Source: an uncultured Kiritimatiellota bacterium
GTDB taxonomy: Bacteria > Verrucomicrobiota > Kiritimatiellia > RFP12 > UBA1067
Assembly (NCBI GenBank): GCA_934643865.1
Contig: CAKUCX010000006.1
Span: forward strand, 17,767-81,766
Reading direction: 5' to 3'
DNA: 64,000 bases
The position numbers were made by a program, and so were the translations under genes. This document shows positions 1 to 8,084 of this stretch, piece by piece. Under the pieces are notes generated by a model. It saw nothing but the letters and a program-made list of their open reading frames with translations, was not told the DNA's origin and searched no databases. Within the stretch, counting starts at the first letter, position 1; each line of letters begins with the position of its first letter.

Positions 1-1895
1 CGGAGCCGGTATTCTTTCGCGTGTTCACGATAATGTTGCAGATTGTATGCGTGCTGCGAATCAGCGAGCGCGTAGAGTTTTGCGTCAGGCTCGCTTTTCA
101 GTATGGATTCAATCACTGGTATGGGGTCGCTGTTCGCGGCGAAAGTGGTGGCGGTCCTTATCGGAAGCGACATGAGCATCTGGTTGGATCGTTCGCCTAT
201 GACGATTGCATCCTTCGGCAAGAGTGCGGCCAATTCCCTAGCTGCGGCCTCATGTTGATGCATTCCACTCCTGACAAGCTCGCAGAACGATGATCGCCAG
301 TTTGGAGTTGCAAGATAGCATGACAAAATGCAAGCGGGGATGACGAACAAAAGAATCCGACGCCAGGGCAACCTTTCTTTGAAACCGAATACGGCGACAA
401 GGAACAAAACGGATATGACGAGTGAAATGGCCATGGGCGAAAAATACTCGCTGGGTGATTTCTTGATGTGACTTGCCAATTGCACGGCTGGGAAAGGCGC
501 GAATACGACTGATGCAGCCACAAACGAAGTTGCTATCCAGACAACCGCATTGACCTTGATAGATCTAAATCCGTGCAGAAACGCAACAACAATGGAAACA
601 GAAACGACGAAAGCGAATATCATTTGCCAAGTCATGCCCCAAACGTTTTTTGCCGGCAGATTGTATATCCGCGAGTAGAAGTTCTGGCTTGTCGCCGGCG
701 GAATCGACACCGATGCTGCGAATATCAGCCCTACGGCGCAAAGCGCAAAAGTCAGAAGTAGCGGCAACAAGGCCTTGCCCCATGTCGTACGCTCTTCTAA
801 AATGGAACATTGCTCCAATTCAGATGCAATGGCAAAGGAAAGAATCGGCAGTATCACGATTACCGGAAGGAAATAGTGCGTATAGATGGTGTTCATCACC
901 GATATCGCGGCAACATATGCGGGAACTGCGAGAAACAGCAACAGATGCCCATTCCATCTTTTTGCCAGGGCGTTTCTTGCAGCCATTGCGATTGGAATCG
1001 AAAGCATCAGCGGTGCGACAACGCCGAGAAGCTGGATGGATGGGTCGCGTGGAAATGACGAAATTCCCTTGAAGTGCGACGCGAAGTTGAAGAGCGGCGG
1101 CAATGGATAGTGCGTGGTGGTTTTCCTGACAATCTCCCATATCGACACACCGACCCTGGCGGCGTCTGGCATGACGGATAGCGCCACTATAAATTTATAC
1201 GCGAACGCGGCTGCGACGGCGACACCAACGAACAGCAGCAGATCCTTGGTGCTGTCACGCAGACTTCTGTCCCGGGCCACCCCTGCGGCCACGATAGGAA
1301 GCAATGCCCATACGCTTGGCTTCACTAGGATTATCGCCCCCGACAGCAGCGCAGCGCAGATAATCCGCCATCGCTTTCCTCCAGCGGCGCAAACATACGA
1401 AATGACCAGAAGAGCACCTATTAGGGCATCGTTGCTCGCGGTACGCTCGTATGCCACGACCATCGGCACGAGCGACACGGAAGTGCAGAGCGCGAATGCC
1501 GTTGTCGCCCCCGCCCTCTTGGCTAAGTGCAGGAACGCAAAGAGCCATGCGGCAAAATAGACGCAAAGAAAAGGGATGCGCCATGTCCATGTGGACAGTC
1601 CGAATGCGAGATGCGATGCGTAGCTCAGCCAATGCGTTCCAGCGGAGAATCCGTAGGTGAACGCCTCGTTTCGCGGCAGATCGACAAAGTGGTTCCAGAC
1701 AAATTTCTCCTTTCCTCCAGAAAGGTAATAACCCTCATCAGTTGCGTTATAGCCGTATTCCCAGATTGACGGTATGCCTGGATCGCAGTCGATCCACGGC
1801 AGACGGAAGAGCAGATAGATCACGGAAAAAGCTACAAGCAGCAGCCAGAACTTCATTCGGCCGTCTTTGCGGATACAAAGCCTCGAAATTTCCAT
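1..1895 (-). CDS. GT39/ArnT-like membrane glycosyltransferase, 3' end beyond window
   Basis: This is a long open frame on the minus strand without a stop before the window edge, so the C-terminus is missing (about 630 codons visible). The product is strongly hydrophobic, with roughly ten or more membrane segments beginning at residue 15 (FWLLLVAFSVIYLLF). The first external loop holds TDEGYY (Asp53-Glu54), the acidic pair typical of GT-C enzymes of the PMT/ArnT class that transfer sugars from polyprenyl-phosphate donors on the periplasmic side. The region after residue about 530 is soluble. The ATG at 1895 is preceded by AAGGA; an in-frame ATG at 1856 is an alternative. Base composition is clearly lower in GC than the neighbouring genes, which hints at transfer. 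The fold class is fairly sure; the acceptor cannot be told. Confidence 0.72.
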   Translation of the reverse strand, partial: MEISRLCIRKDGRMKFWLLLVAFSVIYLLFRLPWIDCDPGIPSIWEYGYNATDEGYYLSGGKEKFVWNHFVDLPRNEAFTYGFSAGTHWLSYASHLAFGLSTWTWRIPFLCVYFAAWLFAFLHLAKRAGATTAFALCTSVSLVPMVVAYERTASNDALIGALLVISYVCAAGGKRWRIICAALLSGAIILVKPSVWALLPIVAAGVARDRSLRDSTKDLLLFVGVAVAAAFAYKFIVALSVMPDAARVGVSIWEIVRKTTTHYPLPPLFNFASHFKGISSFPRDPSIQLLGVVAPLMLSIPIAMAARNALAKRWNGHLLLFLAVPAYVAAISVMNTIYTHYFLPVIVILPILSFAIASELEQCSILEERTTWGKALLPLLLTFALCAVGLIFAASVSIPPATSQNFYSRIYNLPAKNVWGMTWQMIFAFVVSVSIVVAFLHGFRSIKVNAVVWIATSFVAASVVFAPFPAVQLASHIKKSPSEYFSPMAISLVISVLFLVAVFGFKERLPWRRILLFVIPACILSCYLATPNWRSSFCELVRSGMHQHEAAARELAALLPKDAIVIGERSNQMLMSLPIRTATTFAANSDPIPVIESILKSEPDAKLYALADSQHAYNLQHYREHAKEYRL

Positions 1896-1907
1896 TTCAT
1901 GATTTCC

Positions 1908-2051
1908 TTACTGCATCCTCCGCAGAACCTCCCCCCAGCGTGTAGTATCCACTCTCGCCCGCTCATACCGGCCGCCCCTCTCTGCGGGCACGTAGACCAA
2001 AGGTCCAAAACCGCTCGGCTTTGTGCCCCCTTGCAAAGGCATGAATCTCAT
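1908..2051 (-). CDS. possible 47-residue small protein
   Basis: This short frame ends in TAA 12 nt before the start of the GT39-like gene and reads as a balanced, basic peptide ending RWGEVLRRMQ. Stops lie immediately upstream in frame, so it is not the tail of a longer gene. No strong ribosome-binding site precedes ATG 2051, and an overlapping frame in the same direction is also open. I do not recognise it. It could be a leader peptide, a remnant or chance. Confidence 0.25.
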   Translation of the reverse strand: MRFMPLQGGTKPSGFGPLVYVPAERGGRYERARVDTTRWGEVLRRMQ

Positions 2052-2286
2052 CACGCTTCACGGCTCTTTCGTCCATCACGTACATGCGCGCACATCCTCC
2101 GCCCATGTTCCACGCCACCGTTTCAGGGCATGGCGCGTCCAAAGGGGAAAGACGCAGACAGTTTAGCATTCCCGTCCCCAAAGGTCAATGGAAGCAGCAG
2201 GTTTTTCAGGCGCCCGCCCGGCGCTGCGCCCGCCCGGCGCGACAGGTGGTCGTCAGGAGCGGCAGATACTCCTTCTGCCGGTAGGG

Positions 2287-2349
2287 AAATAGGGGACAGT
2301 CCCCCCATTAAATAGGGGACTGTCCTCCATGGGGAAATAGGGGATGCGG
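2287..2349. repeat. REP-like cluster built on AAATAGGGGAC
   Basis: Three copies of AAATAGGGGA start at 2287, 2310 and 2335. The first continues into the near-palindrome GGGGACAGTCCCC (2292-2304) and the second into GGGGACTGTCC. Motifs of this kind, AATAGGGGAC.GTCCCC, are common as dispersed REP-type elements mobilised by Y1 (RAYT) transposases in other bacteria; no transposase gene is present here. Confidence 0.55.
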
Positions 2350-2464
2350 AATTCACATCTGTGATCAATCTAGGTTGACTGAATGCCCCTTCACTGGCCT
2401 ACGGAGCTGTTAACCTGCCCCTAGTTGCATTTAGTCTGTCCGGCGACCAGTAATGTGAGCCCCC

Positions 2465-2690
2465 CATGCCTGAGATTTCAGTGCGTAATAAAATCTCATC
2501 CATGGACAGAATCGTCATCTGCGAGAACGTCATCGCCTCGGCAATCAAATCTTGTGGGCCGCAAAGGACACAACGTTCACAAAGCCTTTGCGCTCTTTGT
2601 GATCTTTGTTGCAGAAATCGCCATATTCCGTTGCCGGATCGAGAGGTTGAGGAATCGGCCGTGTAAAGGTGTAGAAATGTGAAAGGGGGA
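2465..2690 (+). repeat. interspersed repeat, copy 1
   Basis: It begins with a hairpin, TGAGATTT (2471-2478) pairing with AAATCTCA (2491-2498), and is followed by GTCATC-rich and CAAAG-rich sequence. The same order of words occurs on the opposite strand at 39185-39592 (about 70-85% similar by eye, with an extra ~170 bp in that copy), and the part around TTTGATTGCCG recurs near 53480. It carries no gene. Confidence 0.65.
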
Positions 2691-2804
2691 GGGCCGCAAC
2701 AAGTTGCGGCCCTCCCCCTTGGCGTCCCTCCCGTCGCAGTCATCAAGCCGAGTTGCAGGCGGACGCCCCGCGCCGCCCCCCTTTCCAAACGAAAGGCGCA
2801 AAAG

Positions 2805-2851
2805 CTCTTGACGCAAAGGACGCAGAGCCTCTGCGTCCTTTGCGTCAAGAG
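2805..2851. terminator. 23-bp perfect inverted repeat at the end of the AAA-ATPase gene
   Basis: The left arm 2805-2827 and the right arm 2829-2851 are exact reverse complements separated by one base. The centre reads GACGCAGAGCCTCTGCGTC. The stop codon of the AAA-ATPase gene (2845-2847) lies inside the right arm. There is no T-tract, so if it ends transcription it does so as a stable stem rather than as a standard intrinsic terminator. Confidence 0.5.
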
Positions 2852-4476
2852 AGCCCGCACCCCGCCCCGTCCGCCGCGACCTCGACCTGGCGGTCGGAGA
2901 GGTTGCGCATGTCGGCGTCGAACGCCGCGCCGACGAGCGTGACCTTCTTTCCGCACCGCAGCCACTTCTCGGCGTAGCCCTTCGCCTTGATCTGCGCGAG
3001 CGCGGCGGCGGCCAACACAGATGTCGGCCCTCCTGGGGAGGGACGCGCTCCGTCGCGTCCGCCCGCGCCCAGCTTGAACTCGAAGACGTAGACGCCGCGC
3101 GGCGTCTCCACGACCGCGTCCACGCGCCCCCGGTTCGTCCAGCACTCCGCGTGCGTGCGCGCGCCGATCAGGACGAAGACCGCGTAGAAGAGCGTCTGGT
3201 AGTACTTCTCGCGCTTCACGGTGATGTTCGCCGGGATGTTCGCGAAGAAGCACGAGAGCGCGTCGAGCATGTCGTCCACGTCGTCCGCGCGCAGGGCCTC
3301 CACCATCTGCGTGAGGAGCGAGGCGTGTTCGGCGGCCGGCAGGGCCGAGAACGCGCGCGAGACGGCCTTCGAGAAGGCGTTGCGCACCTCGTCGTTCGGG
3401 AAGCCGAGCGTGTACTGCGTGTAGACGCCCTCGCGCGCGCTGCCCGTGATCGTCAGGTAGCCCGTCTGGTAGAGGAGCGGCAGCAGTTCCGGTTCCGAGG
3501 GCTCGTAGACCGAGAAGGCCCCTTCGTCCAGCGTCACGCCATCGACCTGCTCCGGCGCGTCCTTGAGCAGCTGCAGGAGGAACGTCGGCGCCCCCGTCTC
3601 GAACCAGTACTCGCCGAACCTACCCGCCGAAAGGCACTTGCCGACCGAGACGGGGTTGAAGACCGGCACGGCGTTCTCCGCGAAGCGGTAGCCGTCGTAC
3701 ATCTTCACGAGGTGCGCGAACGTCGTCTCGCCGTCCCAGCCGTAGTTCGCGCCGAGGGCCGCGAGCGAGGCGGGGAAGTTCGCCTTGACCTCCTCGTGCG
3801 TGTAGCCGAAGAGCGTCGCGACGCGCGCGTCCATCGAGAACTCGTTGAGGTTGTTGAGGTCGGAGAAGACCGACACCTTCGAGAACTTGCTGACGCCCGT
3901 CATGAACGCGAAGCGCTGAAGCCCCTCGCTCGTCTTGATGACGGAGTAGAACTCCTTGAGCGCGTCGCGGACGTCGTTCACGTCCGGCTTGCCGAGGCGC
4001 CCGAGGAGCGGCTTGTCGTACTCGTCGACGAGGAGGACAACCTTCCCGTCCGGGCTGCGTTCCGCGAGATCCGAGATCAGCATCTCAAACTGGCCCGAAA
4101 CCGGAAGGCCCTCGCGCAGGGGAACGCCCAGCCGCTCCGCGTTGCGCAGGAGCTGCACGCGGATCTTCTGCCAGAGCATGTCCACCGTCGCCGCCTGGCA
4201 GCCGGACATGTCGAGCTTGAGGACAGGCCACGTCTTCGACCAGTCCCAGTCCGGCTCGATGGCGAGGCCCCTGAAGAGGCCGCGCCGCCCCTCGAAGAGG
4301 CACTGCAGGGTCGAGACGGCGAGCGACTTCCCGAAGCGGCGCGGGCGCGCGATGAAGAACTGCTTGCCGAGCGAGCCGTCGGCGAGCGTCTTCAGGATCG
4401 CCGTCTTGTCCACGTAGACGAACCCGCCCTCGCGGACGTCGGCGAACGAAAAGGTGTCTGTCGCAATCTTCTCCAT
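2845..4476 (-). CDS. AAA-ATPase-like / PD-(D/E)XK nuclease-like protein
   Basis: This 543-residue protein has the two-part layout of the AAA-ATPase_like plus PDDEXK_9 family, which is frequent in Bacteroidota and PVC genomes. The N-terminal P-loop is ARPRRFGKSL (43-52) and the Walker B stretch is LLVDEYD (148-154). The C-terminal part carries RVDAVVETPRGVYVFEFKLG (about 450-470), where the Asp and E-F-K match a PD-(D/E)XK nuclease core. Its cellular role is unknown; proteins of this family are often strain-variable and are suspected of roles in defence or mobile elements. An extended -10 sits 7 nt upstream of the ATG with no Shine-Dalgarno sequence, so the mRNA may be leaderless. The gene ends inside a perfect inverted repeat. 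Confidence 0.85.
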   Translation of the reverse strand: MEKIATDTFSFADVREGGFVYVDKTAILKTLADGSLGKQFFIARPRRFGKSLAVSTLQCLFEGRRGLFRGLAIEPDWDWSKTWPVLKLDMSGCQAATVDMLWQKIRVQLLRNAERLGVPLREGLPVSGQFEMLISDLAERSPDGKVVLLVDEYDKPLLGRLGKPDVNDVRDALKEFYSVIKTSEGLQRFAFMTGVSKFSKVSVFSDLNNLNEFSMDARVATLFGYTHEEVKANFPASLAALGANYGWDGETTFAHLVKMYDGYRFAENAVPVFNPVSVGKCLSAGRFGEYWFETGAPTFLLQLLKDAPEQVDGVTLDEGAFSVYEPSEPELLPLLYQTGYLTITGSAREGVYTQYTLGFPNDEVRNAFSKAVSRAFSALPAAEHASLLTQMVEALRADDVDDMLDALSCFFANIPANITVKREKYYQTLFYAVFVLIGARTHAECWTNRGRVDAVVETPRGVYVFEFKLGAGGRDGARPSPGGPTSVLAAAALAQIKAKGYAEKWLRCGKKVTLVGAAFDADMRNLSDRQVEVAADGAGCGLS

Positions 4477-4483
4477 GCCGCAC

Positions 4484-4492
4484 AGTATAGCA
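4484..4492 (-). promoter_or_regulatory. extended -10 element TGCTATACT, 7 nt before ATG
   Basis: The minus strand reads TGCTATACT, then seven bases (GTGCGGC), then the ATG of the AAA-ATPase gene. The same box at exactly the same distance precedes the genes starting at 20290, 28073 and 56934. A start site 6-8 nt after the box would fall on or beside the ATG. No clear -35 is visible. Confidence 0.6.
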
Positions 4493-4568
4493 CATCACGC
4501 GCTTCCAACGCTTAGCACCCGTCAAGAACTGACAGGGAGGACGGCGACGCGCCCGGCGGGCTTTTGCG

Positions 4569-6122
4569 TCAAGAGAAGAGGACGCGGAAGGCGGGGGCCA
4601 GGCGCGCGCGGAGGGTCGCGGCGACGGCGCGCGCGTCGGCCGTCCAGCCGTAGAGCGCGGCGAAGGCGGCGGCGTACGCGGCCGAGACGGCGGCGGCGCA
4701 GCCGAACCAGCCCAGCCAGCTTTCCGGCTCGGGCGCGAGCAGAGCCTTCGCGCCGGCGGAGAACGCGACGGGGAGGAGCGTGAGCGCGGCGTACTGCCGC
4801 CAGTACGCGCCAAGCGGACGGTCGAAGCGCAAGCGGAAGAGCAGATAGGGGCCGCGCCAAAACGCCGTCAGCCCATAGGAGACGATCGTCCCGACAAGGA
4901 CTCCCGCGAGGCCGAGCGGGCCTACGAGCGCGACGGAGACGGCGACGTTGAGCGCCGCCTCGATGAGCGGGCGCGGCTTGTCGCGCACGAAGAGCCCGGA
5001 GGCCGTAATATTCGCGCCGACCGTACACCACGAATTCTGGAGATAGAAGAGAACGCAGAGGACGACCTCGACGCCCGTGCCAAGGCAGAAGCGCGCGCCG
5101 AGCCAGAGGCGGATGAACGGCCCGACGAGGAGGAAGAGCCCCGTCGCGGCGAAGCCGCTGAGCGCGAGGTTCAGGAACTGCATCTTGCGAAAGAGGCGGT
5201 AGACGTCCACGGGCGCGAGCGTCGCGTAGGCGTTGCCGTAGTTCGAGGTGAAGACGCCGAGGAACTGCCCCAGCAGGCGCGCGAGCGCGGAGACGAGGAG
5301 CGCGTAGTTGGAGTAGAGGCCGACCGCCGCGAGGCCGACGAACTTCGAGAGGACGATGCTGTCCGTCGAGCTGACGACCGTACCGCCGACGCGGTGAAGC
5401 ATGAACGCGCCGGCGTCCTTGAAGATCTCGGCCTTCTCCGCGCGCGGCAGGCGCTCGCAGACGGCGAAGACAGCCCGGTAGCGCCGCGTCGTCCAGGCGC
5501 TGAGGAGCCCGTTGAACGCGAGGACGAACGCGACGCCGGAAGCGAGCGTCCAGACGAAGCTGCGCGTCAGCCAGAGGACGAGGATCTGGACGGCGAAGCG
5601 TCCCGTCTCGGAGACCATCGACGCGAAGAGCGCGACGTGGTTCTTCCGGTCGGCGTTCCAGATGGAGAGGCGGTAGGAGAAGAGGTAGGTGGAGACGCTC
5701 TGCGCGAGGAAGAGGAGGTAGACGACGTTCAGGTTCACGTCGCCCGGCACGTCGGAGGCGTCCCTGACGAGGTGGCCGACGAACGGGAAGAGCGCAAGCC
5801 CAAGGGAGAGGACGACGAGCGCGACGAGGAGGTAGACCTGGCGGAAGAAGCGCATGAGCCGCCCGACCTGCACGACGTCGCCGGCGGCGATCGGCTTGTA
5901 GAAGCGGTAGCAGATGGCGGCCCCGACGCCGAGCTCGGCGAGGGCGAGGAGGCGGAAAACGTCCCAGAAGAGCCCGTTGATGCCGAGGTAGCGCTCGGAG
6001 AGGAGGGCGATGAACGCCGTGCGGTAGGCAAAGCCGGCGGCGACGTTGACGACGTGGCAGAGCGTCCCGACGCCGGACGCGCGGAGCATGCTCGCCGCGC
6101 GGCTCTGGCGGTTGAAGGTCAC
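4569..6122 (-). CDS. Wzx/MATE-like polysaccharide flippase
   Basis: The product is a 517-residue polytopic membrane protein with about twelve to fourteen hydrophobic segments. It follows the layout of the polysaccharide transport (Wzx, MOP superfamily) proteins: an N-terminal pair of helices from residue about 18, repeated six-helix halves, and short basic loops (STYLFSYRLSIWNADRKNH, about 160-180). Such proteins flip undecaprenyl-linked glycan units across the inner membrane. The ATG at 6122 follows a gap rather than another gene. The first 22 codons, with flanking bases, are duplicated at 9309-9384. A GT2 enzyme and a GT39-like enzyme lie nearby, which fits a surface-glycan role, but no complete glycan cluster is present. 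Confidence 0.8.
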   Translation of the reverse strand: MTFNRQSRAASMLRASGVGTLCHVVNVAAGFAYRTAFIALLSERYLGINGLFWDVFRLLALAELGVGAAICYRFYKPIAAGDVVQVGRLMRFFRQVYLLVALVVLSLGLALFPFVGHLVRDASDVPGDVNLNVVYLLFLAQSVSTYLFSYRLSIWNADRKNHVALFASMVSETGRFAVQILVLWLTRSFVWTLASGVAFVLAFNGLLSAWTTRRYRAVFAVCERLPRAEKAEIFKDAGAFMLHRVGGTVVSSTDSIVLSKFVGLAAVGLYSNYALLVSALARLLGQFLGVFTSNYGNAYATLAPVDVYRLFRKMQFLNLALSGFAATGLFLLVGPFIRLWLGARFCLGTGVEVVLCVLFYLQNSWCTVGANITASGLFVRDKPRPLIEAALNVAVSVALVGPLGLAGVLVGTIVSYGLTAFWRGPYLLFRLRFDRPLGAYWRQYAALTLLPVAFSAGAKALLAPEPESWLGWFGCAAAVSAAYAAAFAALYGWTADARAVAATLRARLAPAFRVLFS

Positions 6123-6131
6123 GGCGCGACC
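6056..6131. repeat. 76-bp direct repeat, left copy (5' end of flippase gene)
   Basis: Positions 6056-6131 match 9309-9384 in the same orientation with a single mismatch (position 6118). The repeat covers the start codon and first ~22 codons of the flippase gene. The two copies are 3253 bp apart and enclose the lower-GC accessory block. Confidence 0.85.
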
Positions 6132-6199
6132 TTTCTTGCAAGGCCGAGACGCCGGGCGGCAGACGGGGACATTCTCTCAACAGACGGCATGCTCACTTG

Positions 6200-6544
6200 T
6201 CAACTCCTGAAGATGAAGAAGACCGCCGCGAAGATGCAGACCGCGGCCGCCAGGTAGTTCCATGAGACGGGCTGGCGCATCACCAGCACCGAGAACGGCA
6301 TGAAGACGAGGAGCGTGACCGCCTCCTGCGTGATCTTCAGCTGCTCCAGCGTCATCGTCTTCGCGCCGATCCGGTTGGCGGGGACGGCCACGCAATACTC
6401 GACGAATGCGATCAGCCACGAGACGAGGATCGCCATCCAGACCGGCGCGCCCGACAGGCTGCGCAAGTGGCCGTACCAAGCGTAGAGCATTACGAGGTTC
6501 GACACGCAGAGAAGCCCCACGGTCATCCAATTGACGTTTGACAC
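6200..6544 (-). CDS. DMT-family protein (DUF486)
   Basis: This 114-residue integral membrane protein has four predicted helices. It matches the DUF486 type of small drug/metabolite-transporter-like protein, with the recognisable stretches LMLYAWYGHL (near 18-27), WLIAFVEYC (43-51), PANRIG (55-60) and LEQLKITQEAVTL (67-79). The length is normal for the family. The substrate is unknown. It lies inside the direct-repeat-bounded block. Confidence 0.82.
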   Translation of the reverse strand: MSNVNWMTVGLLCVSNLVMLYAWYGHLRSLSGAPVWMAILVSWLIAFVEYCVAVPANRIGAKTMTLEQLKITQEAVTLLVFMPFSVLVMRQPVSWNYLAAAVCIFAAVFFIFRS

Positions 6545-6573
6545 AGGTTAAACTCTTTCTTCCGAATGGTTAG

Positions 6574-7977
6574 TTATCGACAGTTTTCTGCAATGGGGTC
6601 AGACCCCATAGATACCCTGAAATAATATCCACCCGTTTTCTTGCTGCCGCGATGCTCAATCGAACCGTCGGCAACCAGTTTTGCAAGGACCCGCTCAACC
6701 GTCGCCTTGCTCTTGCCCGTCAGCATCACCAACTTTGGTTTGTTGATGCCCGGAGCAGATCTTATCGCCTCATTTATCACCTCATTTATCGCCTCATTTA
6801 TCGCCTCATCGCCCCGTTCAACGGCCTTTGCATCCTCTATTATCGCATTGGGGGCCGCGCGGACGCAAACCATGAGATCCCCTGGCTCGCCGGGATTGAC
6901 CGTATAGTGCGGTTGCGGGCATCCGTGCTTGCGGCATTCCCGCATGACCTTCTCTATGCCACGTCCCCATGTCTCAATCTTGCCCGTCAGATAGACACAT
7001 CCGGCGACAGTGGGATTCGCAGGACGGGAGACATGCTTCTTCATCAACGTCTCAACCGTCCAAGTCTCAGGAAGCGAGCCGACATTCGCAACATACAACC
7101 TGTCGGCATAAACACTGATCTGAATCGGAATCCCGCTTGAATAATCCTTGTGGACAAGCGCATTGAAAATCAATTCGCGCAACCCTTCCTTTGGGAACGG
7201 GAACTTCTCGACACGCTGTTCGCCGTTCTCATACCAAATCTTCGCCTTAAGATACTTGAAATAGATGAGATCAAGCGTCTTCTCCGCCTGTTCAAGCAAG
7301 GAGCCATGTACGTCATCATGGTACATCAAATCCGCGTCATCCACGCCAAACATCCCGACCTTGACGTACGCACCCGGAATCCACTTCTCTGCCTTCTCCG
7401 AGAACAGAAGCGCGGCAGCATACGTCAGGCCATCCTTGGCGACAAGATGGAGGTTCGTGACAAATGCCTCCTTGGACTCCCGGCGCACCGAGTCATCCAG
7501 TCGTCCCTTGTCGATGGACAAATCCTTGAATCGCTTGATTTCCCGTGCCGAAACGTCCTTCATTTTGAATCGAGGGCAGGGCAGATTCTCCCAGTGAAGT
7601 CCCCGGCGTCTGAGAAGGAACGCCTCCAGCCCCGGCCCCGAGAGTCGCTGGTTCGTCGCGCCGCGCCGGACATAATAGACACCACGAAGCGAAATCGGAA
7701 CCGGATACGCGGGAACGACAATCTCAATGACATCCTTATTCTTCAGTTTCAGATGGTTGACCTCGGCGATCATTCCCATCGTATCGCGCATCACGTTGGG
7801 AATCGTTTCAAGAAGTGTCTTCCAGTCGGCAACACCGACAACCTCATTGTCCCTCTTGTCATCGGCAACGCCAATGAGCATGCGTCCGCCCTCGGCATTG
7901 GCAAACCCACAGATCCACTTGAGATATTCCTCTCGCCAGCTCTGCTTGTATTCGGTGTTCTGGTCTTCTTTCCGCAT
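6574..7977 (-). CDS. AlbA_2 (Schlafen-type) domain putative regulator with winged helix
   Basis: The 467-residue product starts with an AlbA_2/Schlafen-type domain (NTEYKQSW at 7-14, FANAEGGRMLIGVADD at about 26-41). A GHKL-like ATP-binding segment (LRELIFNALVHKDYS, near 280-295) follows, and a C-terminal helix-turn-helix (ML.GKSKATVERVLAKL) that resembles MarR/winged-helix DNA binding. Proteins of this architecture are usually called ATP-binding or transcriptional regulator proteins and are common in accessory islands. The start at 7977 is preceded by AAAGGA; an in-frame start at 8049 would add 24 residues. A 12-bp DNA repeat encodes the INEAINEVINEAI run. GC content is lower than the surroundings. 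Confidence 0.8.
   Translation of the reverse strand: MRKEDQNTEYKQSWREEYLKWICGFANAEGGRMLIGVADDKRDNEVVGVADWKTLLETIPNVMRDTMGMIAEVNHLKLKNKDVIEIVVPAYPVPISLRGVYYVRRGATNQRLSGPGLEAFLLRRRGLHWENLPCPRFKMKDVSAREIKRFKDLSIDKGRLDDSVRRESKEAFVTNLHLVAKDGLTYAAALLFSEKAEKWIPGAYVKVGMFGVDDADLMYHDDVHGSLLEQAEKTLDLIYFKYLKAKIWYENGEQRVEKFPFPKEGLRELIFNALVHKDYSSGIPIQISVYADRLYVANVGSLPETWTVETLMKKHVSRPANPTVAGCVYLTGKIETWGRGIEKVMRECRKHGCPQPHYTVNPGEPGDLMVCVRAAPNAIIEDAKAVERGDEAINEAINEVINEAIRSAPGINKPKLVMLTGKSKATVERVLAKLVADGSIEHRGSKKTGGYYFRVSMGSDPIAENCR
6769..6804. repeat. three tandem 12-bp units inside the AlbA_2 gene
   Basis: CTCATTTATC(A/G)C repeats three times in a row, with partial units on both sides. It encodes the INEA/INEV linker before the winged helix. 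In-frame gain or loss of units would only change linker length. Confidence 0.75.
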
Positions 7978-8084
7978 AGAATCCTTTTGTTTGATGACTG
8001 TGCGGATTTCGTCAAGCGATCCACATTCAAGTCGTGTTTCACTTTGCATCAGGACCTTCTAACGAATGATCTCTTGATAGGGGA

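Larger units (their letters stand above)
2052..2844. other. gene-free, repeat-bearing stretch
   Basis: I see no convincing gene here. Open frames in this interval are shadows of repeats. The stretch contains a REP-like cluster (2287-2349), a copy of an interspersed repeat that recurs near 39 kb and 53 kb (2465-2690), and the left part of a 23-bp perfect inverted repeat (2805-2851) at the end of the next gene. Runs of CAAAG/CTTTG words (degenerate 'GCAAAGNACGCAAAG' pattern) occupy 2568-2620 and 2800-2850. Confidence 0.6.
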
